A stretch of DNA of 64,000 nucleotides from positions 3,720,001 through 3,784,000 of the forward strand of contig NZ_CP134779.1 in NCBI RefSeq assembly GCF_031884435.1. Direction: 5' to 3'. Of this stretch, positions 51,960 through 61,169 are shown in pieces. Position 1 is the stretch's first letter; every line of letters starts with the position of its first letter. Below the pieces are notes generated by a model that worked only from the letters and a program-made list of their open reading frames with translations, searched no databases and was not told where the DNA came from. The DNA comes from Bosea sp. 685. Lineage in GTDB: Bacteria; Pseudomonadota; Alphaproteobacteria; Rhizobiales; Beijerinckiaceae. Both the position numbers and the translations under genes were made by a program.

Positions 51960-52625
51960 TCAGTTCATGCACCGTGCTTCCAGGTGATCGACAAATGAGC
52001 GGTCCCAGCGGCCCTCCCGGATCTCCTGCATCGTCGCTTCTTCCTTGGCATGCTGAGCCAGCGCTTTTGCGATCACCGTCTCGGCAATATCCGGGGAAAA
52101 GGCGCAAAGCCCGTCCTGGTCCCCGACGACGATATCACCGGGGCAGACCACCATGCCGCCGACGGTCACCGGGACGTTGATCGCCCCCGGCCCATCCTTG
52201 TAAGGGCCGCGATGGCTGACGCTGCGCGCATAGACCGGGAACGTCCGCTCGCGGATCTCGGCAACGTCGCGAATGGCGCCGTCGACGATCATGCCGGCGA
52301 GCCCCAGGGACTGGGCGCCGAACGACATGATGCCGCCGAAGACGGCATTCCAGGGATCCCCGCCCGCATCGATGACCATGACGTCGCCGGGGCGGCAATA
52401 ATCATAGGCTCGCAGGACAGCCAGATTGTCGCCGCCACGGGTGCGCACCGTCACGGCGGTCCCGACAAGCGGGGCCGGCGAATGATAAGGCAGCAGCCCG
52501 GAGCTGCCGCAGCTGCGATGCAGATTGTCGCTCAGCAACGCAACCGCGATGCTGCGCAGCACAGCGATGATTGCGGGATCGACCTGCGGTGCGGAGGGGT
52601 TCTTGGTCAGGCCGGAGGTTGTCAT
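51960..52625 (-). CDS. RraA-like / HMG-type aldolase family protein
   Basis: The 221-residue product belongs to the RraA-like fold that includes 4-hydroxy-4-methyl-2-oxoglutarate and oxaloacetate-cleaving aldolases. Visible are PGDVMVIDAGGD, the loop GGIMSFGAQSLGLAGMIVDG and AIRDVAEI, and the metal-site region VCPGDIVVGDQDG. It is the last gene of a minus-strand operon with an ABC importer and a hydratase-like enzyme. An aldolase role in meta-cleavage-type degradation is therefore more likely than RNase E regulation. Confidence 0.85.
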   Translation of the reverse strand: MTTSGLTKNPSAPQVDPAIIAVLRSIAVALLSDNLHRSCGSSGLLPYHSPAPLVGTAVTVRTRGGDNLAVLRAYDYCRPGDVMVIDAGGDPWNAVFGGIMSFGAQSLGLAGMIVDGAIRDVAEIRERTFPVYARSVSHRGPYKDGPGAINVPVTVGGMVVCPGDIVVGDQDGLCAFSPDIAETVIAKALAQHAKEEATMQEIREGRWDRSFVDHLEARCMN

Positions 52626-52715
52626 GCGGTGATCTCCTTGATTATCGGGCGGAAAGTTCTTGAGTGGAAAGTTCTTGGGTGGAGAAATGCGATTGCGCCG
52701 ATTTTACCCGTGTAT

Positions 52716-53747
52716 TCAGGGTTTTAACCCGTAAGCAGACAGGACATCCTTCTGCTGCTCGGGTGTGATCATGTCGTTTGATCCAACGTGACGCGCGGAC
52801 ATGGCGGGGCATGGCACTTCGGTCGGTGCGGGCACGTTGGGGACACCACCGATCTTGCAAAGGAGCAGCGCCGCATCCCGGCCGAGCTTCCAGTTGACAT
52901 AGAGCCGCGCGGCGTTGGGATGGGGGGCCTTCATCGGCAGTCCCATGGCCATTTCCAGCCCATGGGTCGGCCCGTCCGGGCTCAGAAGGCCGATGGGCGC
53001 GCCCTGCGCCCGGATATCGGTGGAATGGTTGATGACGCTGGGAACGACCATCTGGAAGGCGCCGGCCGCGACCTGCTGGGCGCCCGACGGACCACCGGTC
53101 ACGACACGGAACTGGTTGGCGGCAAAGCCTTTCACCCAGTCCTCGCCATAGGTCTCGCGCATCAGCATGAGCCAGGAGACCATGTTGGTCGAGATCTTGG
53201 GGTCCACCATCGCGATCTTGCCGCGCCAGCGTGGGTCGGCGAGATCTTTCCAGCTTTTCAGATGCTGCTGGATGTCCTTGGCCGAAACAGTATTCGTATT
53301 ATAGGCGACGATGTGCGGCAGCACTTCGCCCACGACATAATGCGTGTTCTTGGCCGGCACGATGACCTTGGAGATGTTCGGCACGACCTCCGGGGTCAGT
53401 TCCACGAACAGGTCCGGACGCAGCTGGTAAAGCTGCGAGGAGCCGGAATAGAGCACGTCCGCATGATAGGTCGCGGCGGCCGTCTCGCCGGAGAAGCGGG
53501 TGAACAGCGTCGTCGAGGGAAAGCGCAGCCACTCCACCTTGATGAACGGGTAGCGGGCTTCGAAGCTCTTGACGATGTCCTGCGTCTCGGCATCCACCGA
53601 GGAGGTGTAGAGCGTCAGCTTCCCCTCCGCCCTGGCGGCCGCTTCAAGCGCGGCTTGGTCCTGCGCATAGGCGATGGTCGCTGCACAGACGCCCAGGCCC
53701 GCAAGCAGGGTTCGCCAGATCTTCGTGAGCGTCGAGGCTGGGGACAT
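52716..53747 (-). CDS. ABC transporter substrate-binding protein, iron(III)-type
   Basis: This 343-residue periplasmic binding protein has a signal peptide (TLLAGLGVCAATIAYAQ). The fold is of the Fe(III)/2-aminoethylphosphonate/thiamine binding cluster: EGKLTLYTSSVDAETQDIVK, FIKVEWLRFPS, ADVLYSGSSQLYQL, WKDLADPRWRGKIAMVDPK. It pairs with the permease and ATPase genes at 54562-57410. The hydratase and aldolase genes in the same operon suggest an organic substrate rather than iron. Confidence 0.85.
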   Translation of the reverse strand: MSPASTLTKIWRTLLAGLGVCAATIAYAQDQAALEAAARAEGKLTLYTSSVDAETQDIVKSFEARYPFIKVEWLRFPSTTLFTRFSGETAAATYHADVLYSGSSQLYQLRPDLFVELTPEVVPNISKVIVPAKNTHYVVGEVLPHIVAYNTNTVSAKDIQQHLKSWKDLADPRWRGKIAMVDPKISTNMVSWLMLMRETYGEDWVKGFAANQFRVVTGGPSGAQQVAAGAFQMVVPSVINHSTDIRAQGAPIGLLSPDGPTHGLEMAMGLPMKAPHPNAARLYVNWKLGRDAALLLCKIGGVPNVPAPTEVPCPAMSARHVGSNDMITPEQQKDVLSAYGLKP

Positions 53748-53773
53748 GACTGATGACTCCGTTGGAAATGGGC

Positions 53774-54556
53774 CTAGCAGACGCAAATCGTGGTTTCGCC
53801 CAGGGCTTCGATGTGCGCGATGGCCTTGCGAATGGAGGCCAGCGCCAGCGGCCCGAGGCGGGCGCCGGTCATGACGATGTCGCCGCGCTTGAGATGAAGC
53901 CCGCGCTTGCTGGCATGCACCGCCAGCCATCCAATGGCGGCGAGCGTTCGTTCGAGCGAAGGCTTCGGCAGGCTCGCCTGCCGCAGCTCAGTGTCGAGAG
54001 CGATCTCGATCGACAGATCCGACAATGCGATCTCGTGCCAATCCGTGCGCCCCGCGCCGATGACGACGCCGGCACAGCTCTGCAGATCAGCCAGGCGAGA
54101 GAGATCGGGGGCCGTGTCAGCTTCCGAAAACCGGCTCGAAAGCAGTTCGATCGCGGGATGGATCGTGGCGATGGCGGCCGTGACCTGCGCCATCGACAGC
54201 GCCTCCTGCCGCGGCACGAGATCTGCTCCCAGGCAGATGGCGATTTCGACTTCCGCCCGGCATGTTGCCAGAAAACCCGCATTGAACCTCGCCGGGCTCG
54301 CTGCGAAGAGCAGGTGCGGCAGCGGCGAGCAGCGCGGCTCGCCGCCCTCGCGCAAGGGCGCGACCTTCCAGCCGCCGACAGGCCCTGCCCCGGCAACGAT
54401 CGCATTCTGGATCGCATAGGCGTCGTCCAGCGTCGCGGGCGCCGCGATGTCCGCATGAGAGAGCAAGCCTCCGGCCCGGATCGCGCCGAGCAGGGCTGCT
54501 CCGGCTGAGCGAAGCGGGTCGGCGACGTCGGGGTGCGGAGGCGCGGAGCAGTGCAT
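53774..54556 (-). CDS. 2-keto-4-pentenoate hydratase-like protein (FAH family)
   Basis: The 260-residue product matches MhpD-type hydratases: a helical N-terminus (LDDAYAIQNAIVAGAGPVGG WK), FNAGFLATCRAEVEIAICLG with the metal-binding Glu pair, and HPAIELLSSRF. These enzymes add water to 2-hydroxypenta-2,4-dienoate in aromatic meta-cleavage. The start at 54556 is preferred; a GTG at 54565 overlapping the permease stop is also possible. It lies inside the transporter operon. Confidence 0.8.
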   Translation of the reverse strand: MHCSAPPHPDVADPLRSAGAALLGAIRAGGLLSHADIAAPATLDDAYAIQNAIVAGAGPVGGWKVAPLREGGEPRCSPLPHLLFAASPARFNAGFLATCRAEVEIAICLGADLVPRQEALSMAQVTAAIATIHPAIELLSSRFSEADTAPDLSRLADLQSCAGVVIGAGRTDWHEIALSDLSIEIALDTELRQASLPKPSLERTLAAIGWLAVHASKRGLHLKRGDIVMTGARLGPLALASIRKAIAHIEALGETTICVC

Positions 54557-54561
54557 CGCGG

Positions 54562-56274
54562 TCACCGAACCGACCGTGAGCGCACGAACCACAGCATCGC
54601 GCCGACGACCACGGCATTCAGCAGGCACATGATGGTGGAGAACGCCGCGAGCAGGCCGAAGCTGCCCGTTTCCCAGATCGTCAGGATGGCGAAGCCGATG
54701 ACGGGCGTCTGTACGCCGGCGAGCAAGGCCGAGGCGGACAGGTCGCCCATCATGTGAACGAACACCAGCGTCCAGCCGGCGGCAAAGCCGGGAAGAGCGA
54801 TCGGCAGGACGATGCGCCGGATGGTGCGGCCTTCGCCGGCTCCGGCAATATAGGACGCCTCGCGCAGATCCGCCCCCACTTGCGTCAGGGCCGAGGCGGC
54901 GGCGATGGAGCCGGGCGGAATATACATCACGATGAATGCGATCAGCAGGATCGTCAGCGTGCCCGACAAGAAGAACGGCGCACCGCTGAACGTCGTCAGA
55001 AACGCCAGGCTGATCACCAGGTTGGGGATCGTCGCCGGCGACTTGATCACGACATCGACGATGCGGCCCAGCACGCCACCGCGAAACGCGGCGTAGATCG
55101 CCGTCAGGATTGCGATGGCCATGGCGATCGTGGCACCGGTGCCCGCCAGCATCAGGCTGTTGCGGAACGCCGCGAAGGTGACGCGATTGACGAACAGGAC
55201 CTGCTCGAAATGCAGCAGCGTGAACCTGGCGGGGTCGATGACCGGAGACCAGTATGGCTGCACCGACACCAGCAGCAGCGCGGCGATGGGCAATATCGAC
55301 GCGACGAGGATGTAAAGCCACATCAGGGTTCGCGCCGGGCGACGCCAGCGCCCGAGCGGCAGCGGCGCGGACCCCGCGGCGCGGCCGCCGACGGAGACGA
55401 ATTTGCCGGCCTTCGACAATCTGCGCTGCAACAGCCAGAAGCCCATCACGACCAGAAGCATGATCAGGCCAAGCAGCTGCGCATCGGCCAGATGCGGGGG
55501 ATAGTCCTTGACCAGGAGATGCACGATCTTGGTCGGCAGGACGTCGATTTCCGCGGTGGTCGCGATGATCGCCGGAATCGAATAGGTGCCGAGGCCGGAG
55601 ATGACGACGAGCAGGCAGGACCCTGCCAGCGCCGGCCCGATCGCCGGAAGCGAAATACGCATCAGGGTGCGAAGCAAGCCGGCGCCGCTGATCAGGGACG
55701 CTTCCTCAAGCGCCGGATCGAGGTTCCGGATCGCCGAGGACACGACGAGATAGGCATAGGGTACGCCATGAATGGTGTAGACCCAGATCAGGCCGACCCA
55801 GCCATAGATGTTAAGCTGCGCCGCATCAGTGCCGAACAGGCGCGCGAGCGCGCCGTTGATCAGCCCGACATTGGGGGCAGCCAGGAAGACCCAGCCGATG
55901 CTCAGCGCCACGCTCGGCAGCAGCAGCGGAATGATCGGCAGGAGCGTAGCGAAGAGGCCGAGATTGGCGTCGGTCCGCTCGTTCAGCCAGGCGAAGATCG
56001 CGCCGATCGCCACCGCGAAGACGGTGCTCACGCCGACGGCGAGACAGGTGTTGCCCAGGACGGGCAGCAACCATGGCTGCGCCAGCAGGGACGAGAGGGC
56101 AGCCATGTTCGGAACGCCGCCCGGGACCAGCGTCGACAGGAACATCCGCCCCAGCGGATAGATGATGAGAACCGCCAGCGCCACAAAGCTCAGGACGGTG
56201 GCAAGCGTCAGCGGCTGAAGCAGCACAGGCAGCCCGGCAGGCTTTCGCAGGGCCGTCTCGGGACGATGCGTCAT
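54562..56274 (-). CDS. ABC transporter permease, FbpB type
   Basis: This 570-residue fused permease has about 12 helices and two binding-protein-dependent transport domains. Each carries the EAA-like loop: LDPALEEASLISGAGLLRTL in the first half, and VGADLREASYIAGAGEGRTI in the second. It is the membrane partner of the binding protein at 52716 and the ATPase at 56271, whose stop overlaps its start by four bases. Confidence 0.93.
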   Translation of the reverse strand: MTHRPETALRKPAGLPVLLQPLTLATVLSFVALAVLIIYPLGRMFLSTLVPGGVPNMAALSSLLAQPWLLPVLGNTCLAVGVSTVFAVAIGAIFAWLNERTDANLGLFATLLPIIPLLLPSVALSIGWVFLAAPNVGLINGALARLFGTDAAQLNIYGWVGLIWVYTIHGVPYAYLVVSSAIRNLDPALEEASLISGAGLLRTLMRISLPAIGPALAGSCLLVVISGLGTYSIPAIIATTAEIDVLPTKIVHLLVKDYPPHLADAQLLGLIMLLVVMGFWLLQRRLSKAGKFVSVGGRAAGSAPLPLGRWRRPARTLMWLYILVASILPIAALLLVSVQPYWSPVIDPARFTLLHFEQVLFVNRVTFAAFRNSLMLAGTGATIAMAIAILTAIYAAFRGGVLGRIVDVVIKSPATIPNLVISLAFLTTFSGAPFFLSGTLTILLIAFIVMYIPPGSIAAASALTQVGADLREASYIAGAGEGRTIRRIVLPIALPGFAAGWTLVFVHMMGDLSASALLAGVQTPVIGFAILTIWETGSFGLLAAFSTIMCLLNAVVVGAMLWFVRSRSVR

Positions 56275-57410
56275 GCCTGCGCTCCCGCGGCGGGAACCAG
56301 GCGCAGCGCGGCGGGGCTGACCGTTATCCAGGCGGGATCGCCTTCGGACAGGTTGCGCAGGCTGTCGTCATGCGACCAGACCCGGAGGGTCTTGTCGCCG
56401 ATTGTGACGACATATTCGGTGTGGTCGCCGGAGAAGAGCTGCGCTTCGATCCGCACCTTGACGGTGTTCTCGCTGACGTCCCGGGGCTGGGCCGGGAGGA
56501 GCGTGATCTTTTCCGGGCGCAGCACCAGCATGACGGGCGCGCCGGCGGGATAGGCCGCCGTGCCGGACGCGACCCGAAACAGGCCTTCCGCAGCCTCGAC
56601 CACGATGCTGCCGCCATCGGCCGAGCGCACCGTGCCCGGCAGGAAATTGCTCACCCCGACGAAATTGGCGACGTAGTGGTTAGGCGGCTCCTCATAGACG
56701 CGCCGTGGTGTGTCGAGTGCCGCGATCCGGCCCGATTGCAGCACGGCGACGCGATGCCCCAACTCCATCGCTTCGGTCTGGTCATGCGTGACATAGAGGC
56801 CGGAGAAGCCGATCTGCCGCTGCATGCGCTTGAGCTCGAAGCGCAACTGGCTGCGCACCTGCGCATCCACATTCGACAGCGGTTCGTCGAACATCACGAC
56901 CGACGAATTCGACACCAGCGCCCGCGCCAGCGCGACGCGCTGCTGCTGGCCGCCGCTGATCCGGCCGGGATACTGCCCCTCCAGCCCCCCGACGCCGACC
57001 ATCTCCAGCGCCTGGCCGACTCGTTCGGCAATCGCCGCGCTCGACAGTTTGCGGCCTTCCAAGGGATAGCCGACATTCTGCGCCACGGTCATGTGCGGCC
57101 ACAGCGCATAGGACTGGAAGATCATGCTGATCTGGCGCTGGTCCGGCGGGATGAAGATGCCCCTGGACGCGGAGAAGACGATACGCCCGTCAATGCTGAT
57201 CTCGCCTTCGTCGGGCCTCTCCAATCCCGCGACACAGCGCAACAGGGTCGTCTTGCCGCAACCGCTGGGGCCGAGCAGGACAACGAGTTCGTTCTCGTCC
57301 ACGGTCAGGCTGATGTCGTCGACGGGAACGATCACTTTGCCGCCTGCCCGGCGGAAACGCTTGGTGACGTTCGAGATGACGATACGTGGTGTCGTGTTTC
57401 CTGGTGCCAT
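56271..57410 (-). CDS. ABC transporter ATP-binding protein, FbpC/PotA type
   Basis: This 379-residue ATPase has Walker A GPSGCGKTT (residues 47-55), signature ISGGQQQRVA (151-160) and Walker B VVMFDEPLSNVD (171-182). A C-terminal TOBE domain (VMLVLRPEKITLLPAQ) follows. It is the first gene of the minus-strand operon and is coupled to the permease by ATGA. Confidence 0.93.
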   Translation of the reverse strand: MAPGNTTPRIVISNVTKRFRRAGGKVIVPVDDISLTVDENELVVLLGPSGCGKTTLLRCVAGLERPDEGEISIDGRIVFSASRGIFIPPDQRQISMIFQSYALWPHMTVAQNVGYPLEGRKLSSAAIAERVGQALEMVGVGGLEGQYPGRISGGQQQRVALARALVSNSSVVMFDEPLSNVDAQVRSQLRFELKRMQRQIGFSGLYVTHDQTEAMELGHRVAVLQSGRIAALDTPRRVYEEPPNHYVANFVGVSNFLPGTVRSADGGSIVVEAAEGLFRVASGTAAYPAGAPVMLVLRPEKITLLPAQPRDVSENTVKVRIEAQLFSGDHTEYVVTIGDKTLRVWSHDDSLRNLSEGDPAWITVSPAALRLVPAAGAQA

Positions 57411-57535
57411 GATTCCTCAGGCCGGTGCGGGATCGAGATTGCGCGGATCGATGCGTGGTGAGGTCGACTTCGCGTCAGGCCTGGTGCGGCCGCCCGGCCG
57501 CCAGCGTCGCGCAGAGAGGCTGTTTGACAACCACC
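57411..57535. other. Spacer before the nested repeats, no gene seen
   Basis: This is the promoter-side spacer of the ABC operon. Nothing coding is supported. It continues with repeats at 57536-57718 and a further gene-free stretch to 57997, which contains AT-rich sequence (CTGATATAAAAAGGC near 57925) suitable for the divergent LysR promoter. Confidence 0.5.
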
Positions 57536-57718
57536 CGAGCCCTCATCCTGAGGAGCCATTCCGGGGTTTTGATCTTGCATCGGCTTGTCCCGAAAACCGG
57601 TTCCCACTTTTCGGGCCGATGCTTCGGGAATGGCATCTCGAGGGAAGCTCCAGGAGGCCCCGGAACCATCTGGAACATCCTTCGAGACGCCGCTTCGCGG
57701 CTCCTCAGGATGAGGGCT
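57536..57718. repeat. Inverted element with CCCTCATCCTGAGGAG ends, interrupted by another repeat
   Basis: The outer ends (57536-57556 and 57701-57718) are complementary and match the intact-looking element at 29401-29516. Between them lies the unrelated 60-bp repeat at 57564-57623, flanked by CATTCCGGG / TTCGGGAATGGC sequences. This is a nested arrangement. Confidence 0.85.
57564..57623. repeat. Dispersed 60-bp extragenic repeat, copy 2
   Basis: It matches 5249-5308 at 57 of 60 positions and sits inside the element at 57536-57718. Confidence 0.92.
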
Positions 57719-57997
57719 GGAGTTTCCAAACGGCCTCTGAGGCCGCCATGCCGGGCGGGCGCGGTGCCGTCGCAATGCCGGCTGAGCGGCGGGCGCGATG
57801 CCGCAACGGGCAAGGCGCCTGGACCATCCCCACGGATGTGTGGCTGCGCTATCGACATCGAAACCTCCCAGGCGTGGCAAGCTTCGTGGCTTGCAACATT
57901 CTTGGGCTCAAAATTGCGCGCCTGATATAAAAAGGCTAATTCAAAACTTCGTAATCGACATACAAAACTTGAATGGCTTACCGCAGGGATCGGCGGC

Positions 57998-58894
57998 ATG
58001 GCATACGACATCAGGCGGCTTACGTTTTTCGTCAATATCTGTGAAAGGCGGTCGCTGACGGCGGCGGCGAGCCTGTCGAGCGTCACGCAACCGGTGTTGA
58101 GCTATCACATCGCAGAGCTTGAGAAGGCCGTCGGCGAGCCGCTTTTGTACCGCCGGTCCGACGGCGTGGAGCCGACAGAGGCCGGGCTTGTGCTGCTCGG
58201 CCATGCGAAAGCCATTCTCAGTGCCGTCAACACGGCGGAAATCGCGATGCGCGAGCGCAGGGACCAGCCCGGCGGCGTCGTATCGGTCGGCCTTCTGGCG
58301 TCGATCGCGCCCCTGGTCGCGCCGCGCGTGCTCCACGAATGCAAGACGCGTTTCCCGCAAATCCAGCTGAGAATCTCGGAAGGGACCAGCCTCCAGATGC
58401 GCGCCGGCGTCGACGACAATCTGTTCGACCTGGCCGTCAATCTGCGCGAACGCGGAGACAAGGCCAGCCGCTCCTTGCTGTTTGAAGATCTCTATCTGTT
58501 CGCCCGAAGAGGCCTGATCGACATCAGGAAGGAGACGGTAACGCTGGCGGAGGCGCTTCAGCACAAACTGCTGCTTCCGCCCAAAGGGCATGTCGTGCGC
58601 GCATTACTGGAAGATGCGGCGCGTAAAGCTGCCCTGACCATCCGGATAGAGGCCGAAATCGAAGGGCTCGCCACGCTGAAATCGCTGGTCGCCGAGTCGA
58701 TCGGCCCTGCCATTCTCGGCTACGGCGCCATCAAGGTCGAGTATGAATCCGGCGCATTCGTCGCAGCCAAGATCGTTCGCCCCAATGTTCAAAGAGAATT
58801 CATCCTCGATGAGGCCGTCAAGAAATCCTATCCGAAGGCTGTCGAAGAAATAAAGCTGATCGTCATTCGAGCCATTCAAGGACTGACCAAATGA
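57998..58894 (+). CDS. LysR-family transcriptional regulator
   Basis: The 298-residue product has an N-terminal winged helix (RLTFFVNICERRSLTAAASL, SSVTQPVLSYHIAELEKAVG) and a co-inducer domain (VSVGLLASIAPLVAPRVLHE ...). It is divergent from the ABC importer/hydratase/aldolase operon and is its probable regulator, as LysR proteins usually control the neighbouring divergent genes. The inducer may be the imported compound. Confidence 0.92.
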   Translation: MAYDIRRLTFFVNICERRSLTAAASLSSVTQPVLSYHIAELEKAVGEPLLYRRSDGVEPTEAGLVLLGHAKAILSAVNTAEIAMRERRDQPGGVVSVGLLASIAPLVAPRVLHECKTRFPQIQLRISEGTSLQMRAGVDDNLFDLAVNLRERGDKASRSLLFEDLYLFARRGLIDIRKETVTLAEALQHKLLLPPKGHVVRALLEDAARKAALTIRIEAEIEGLATLKSLVAESIGPAILGYGAIKVEYESGAFVAAKIVRPNVQREFILDEAVKKSYPKAVEEIKLIVIRAIQGLTK

Positions 58895-59061
58895 ATATCC
58901 AAGGTATTTTTGGCATGGAAAGCGCCGACATCACCTGAATTCTCTTATGACAAGGCATGGGTTTGCCGCTTAAGCCGTCCGCCCATAAAGACCGGGATGG
59001 GGCGGATGGCAGCCTATCCGTTTCCGGCGATCGGAAGAGACAGGCCGCCGTCGCAAGCGCG

Positions 59062-59943
59062 CTATTTCAGCGGCAGAAACAGCTCCGCGACCGCCTCATG
59101 CTCTGGCACCTCCGGGAACAGGCTCAGCCGCTGGCAATAGATCGGGAAGTCGCGGGCTTCCTCGCCGCTGACCGGAAGCCAATCGCGATAAAGGTAGAGT
59201 GCGGCGGGCTCCAGATTATGGGTGTTGCCGACGACGCGCAGCACCGCGCAGCGTCCGCCGGGGATCTCGCCGGCTTTGATCTGCTCGCCATGCGCCTCGA
59301 TCGGCCGGTCGGTCCCGGCACAAAGGTCGTTGCTATAGTCGGCCGGGGAAGCGGGCCGCCTCTCGGAACGCCAGACATTGAAGGTCGGACTCGTACTGGG
59401 GTGCAGGCCAGCGGCCTTACGCCAGGCGATGAAGCGCTGGATCGTGGCGCCAAGCGTCGCCGGATCGCCCCGATGCTCCATGATCGCCACCGGGGTTGGG
59501 GGCACATCGCGGATCATCACATCGTCAGTGGTAAAATTCGTCTGCATGAGCTTGCTCCTCGCATCGTCGAAAGGCCCGAAGGCCGCAAACCACGGTTCCC
59601 AGTCGGGAGACTTCCGGAACGACGAAGGCGACTGGCGGAACCGTTGCCGAAAGGCGCGGGCGAAGGCATCGGGCGCATCGTAACCGGCATCCAGCGCTAT
59701 GTCCGTGACGCTTTGGGCGTCCCTGTAGGCCAGCCGGTACGAAGCGCGCTTCATACGGGCAAGCTGGACATAGCGATGCACGGACACCCCGAAGGTGGAC
59801 ATGAACTGCCGGTGGAAATGAAATTTGGAGAACGCCGCGACGCCGCTCAGCGTTTCCAGGCCGAGATCACCGTCCAGATGCCGGTCTATGTGGTCCAGCA
59901 CCCGCTGCATCCGGGCATGGTAGTTTTTTAGTGCCGCCTTCAT
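59062..59943 (-). CDS. AraC-family regulator with GyrI-like domain
   Basis: The 293-residue protein has two N-terminal HTH units (LGLETLSGVAAFSKFHFHRQ, SVTDIALDAGYDAPDAFARA). After these comes a GyrI-like small-molecule binding domain (VAIMEHRGDPATLGATIQRF, CAVLRVVGNTHNLEPAALYL, DFPIYCQRLSLFPEVPEHEA). This is the layout of Rob/SoxS-like effector-binding regulators. The start at 59943 follows AGAGACG. No obvious target operon adjoins it. Confidence 0.9.
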   Translation of the reverse strand: MKAALKNYHARMQRVLDHIDRHLDGDLGLETLSGVAAFSKFHFHRQFMSTFGVSVHRYVQLARMKRASYRLAYRDAQSVTDIALDAGYDAPDAFARAFRQRFRQSPSSFRKSPDWEPWFAAFGPFDDARSKLMQTNFTTDDVMIRDVPPTPVAIMEHRGDPATLGATIQRFIAWRKAAGLHPSTSPTFNVWRSERRPASPADYSNDLCAGTDRPIEAHGEQIKAGEIPGGRCAVLRVVGNTHNLEPAALYLYRDWLPVSGEEARDFPIYCQRLSLFPEVPEHEAVAELFLPLK

Positions 59944-60181
59944 CGTCTCTTGGTCTCTTCCTCCGTGGCGACCCCAGTTAGTCGCTGACGGCCATAACCT
60001 GCTCGACCGATCTTGCGGTTTTGCCACGGGGTCGCCAAACCTCGCCAAGGACCGTCTACGGGCGCACCCGATTTATCGACGAGCGGCGAAAAGGCGCGTG
60101 CGGCTGCCGTGACTTGGCCCGCGCGCCTTCAGAAACCTCACGGCGCATGCGCGCCTGGAGGCGCGAGGTCGTCTGTCGCGG

Positions 60182-61051
60182 CTATGCCTCCCTCGTCTGC
60201 CGGACCACGTCCAGAAAGGCCCCGACGATCCGGCTCGTCTCACGCTTCTTCAGCACGACGACATGGGCATAGGTATAAATCTCCGAATGAGAGATCGGGA
60301 TCAGTCGCAGATCGGGATCGGGCACGAACTCCGCCACCGACACATAGCTGATGCCGAGCCCACGGATGACCGCTTCGCGAATGGCTTCGCGGCTGCCGAT
60401 CTCCATCACGGTTCGCGGTTTTGTCTTCGCCGCCAGGAGCGCCTCCTCGAAAGCGCGCCGTGTCGTCGAGCCGTGTTCGCGAATGATCATGGGCTCGCCC
60501 TCGAGCTCGGCGAGCGCGATGCTCTTGCGCCGCGCGAAGCGATGATCCTTGCGCAGGAACACCGCAACCGGGTGGCGGCGATAAGGGATGGTGAGCAGAC
60601 GGTCGTCCTCGTCGATATAGGCGAGGATCGCGACGTCGGATTTGTAGTCGAACAGATCGTCCAGCACCGCGGTCGAATTGCCGAGCTTGACCGCGAGTTC
60701 GATGCCGGGATAGGCGCGATTGAAGGCCGCCAGCATCTCGGTGACGTGAAACGGGCCGACGGCGCTGATCGACAGCCGGCCGGTCCTCAATTCGCGCGAC
60801 TGCTCCAGGAAGGCCTGCGCCTCGCCTTCCTCGGCGAACAGGCGCGTCGTGATCGCCAGCAAGTGCCGGCCGGCATCGCTGAGTTCGCGGCGCCGGCCCC
60901 TGCGGACGAACAGCTCGACGCCATACTCCTCCTCGAGCAGCCCGACCTGTGCGGTCAGGGTGGGCTGGCTGATGTGAAACTGCGCCGCGGCCGCGTTGAA
61001 GCCGCCCGCGCTGGCGACGGCATGGAACGATCGAAGTTGCGAATAACGCAT
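60182..61051 (-). CDS. LysR-family regulator of the adjacent phosphonate module
   Basis: The 289-residue LysR protein has an HTH (AGGFNAAAAQFHISQPTLTA) and substrate domain (LSISAVGPFHVTEMLAAFNR). It is transcribed divergently from the iron alcohol dehydrogenase at 61170, with a 118-base intergenic region. Position suggests control of the phosphonate genes. Some LysR regulators of aminoethylphosphonate use look like this, but specificity is inferred. Confidence 0.88.
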   Translation of the reverse strand: MRYSQLRSFHAVASAGGFNAAAAQFHISQPTLTAQVGLLEEEYGVELFVRRGRRRELSDAGRHLLAITTRLFAEEGEAQAFLEQSRELRTGRLSISAVGPFHVTEMLAAFNRAYPGIELAVKLGNSTAVLDDLFDYKSDVAILAYIDEDDRLLTIPYRRHPVAVFLRKDHRFARRKSIALAELEGEPMIIREHGSTTRRAFEEALLAAKTKPRTVMEIGSREAIREAVIRGLGISYVSVAEFVPDPDLRLIPISHSEIYTYAHVVVLKKRETSRIVGAFLDVVRQTREA

Positions 61052-61169
61052 ATAAAATTTCTATCTATCGGCTCTGAAAAATCAATTTGTTTCTTGGTTC
61101 GTCCTTTGTGAGCATCCCCTCCAACGGCGCCGGGACAGTGCGACGGCGGCAAGAAGCGAGGGTGGACGC
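61052..61169. promoter_or_regulatory. Divergent promoter region between LysR and dehydrogenase genes
   Basis: The first 50 bases are AT-rich compared with the surroundings (ATAAAATTTCTATCTATCGG ... AAAATCAATTTG) and lie between divergent start codons. A LysR operator is expected here from gene arrangement; no specific box can be assigned by eye. Confidence 0.45.
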
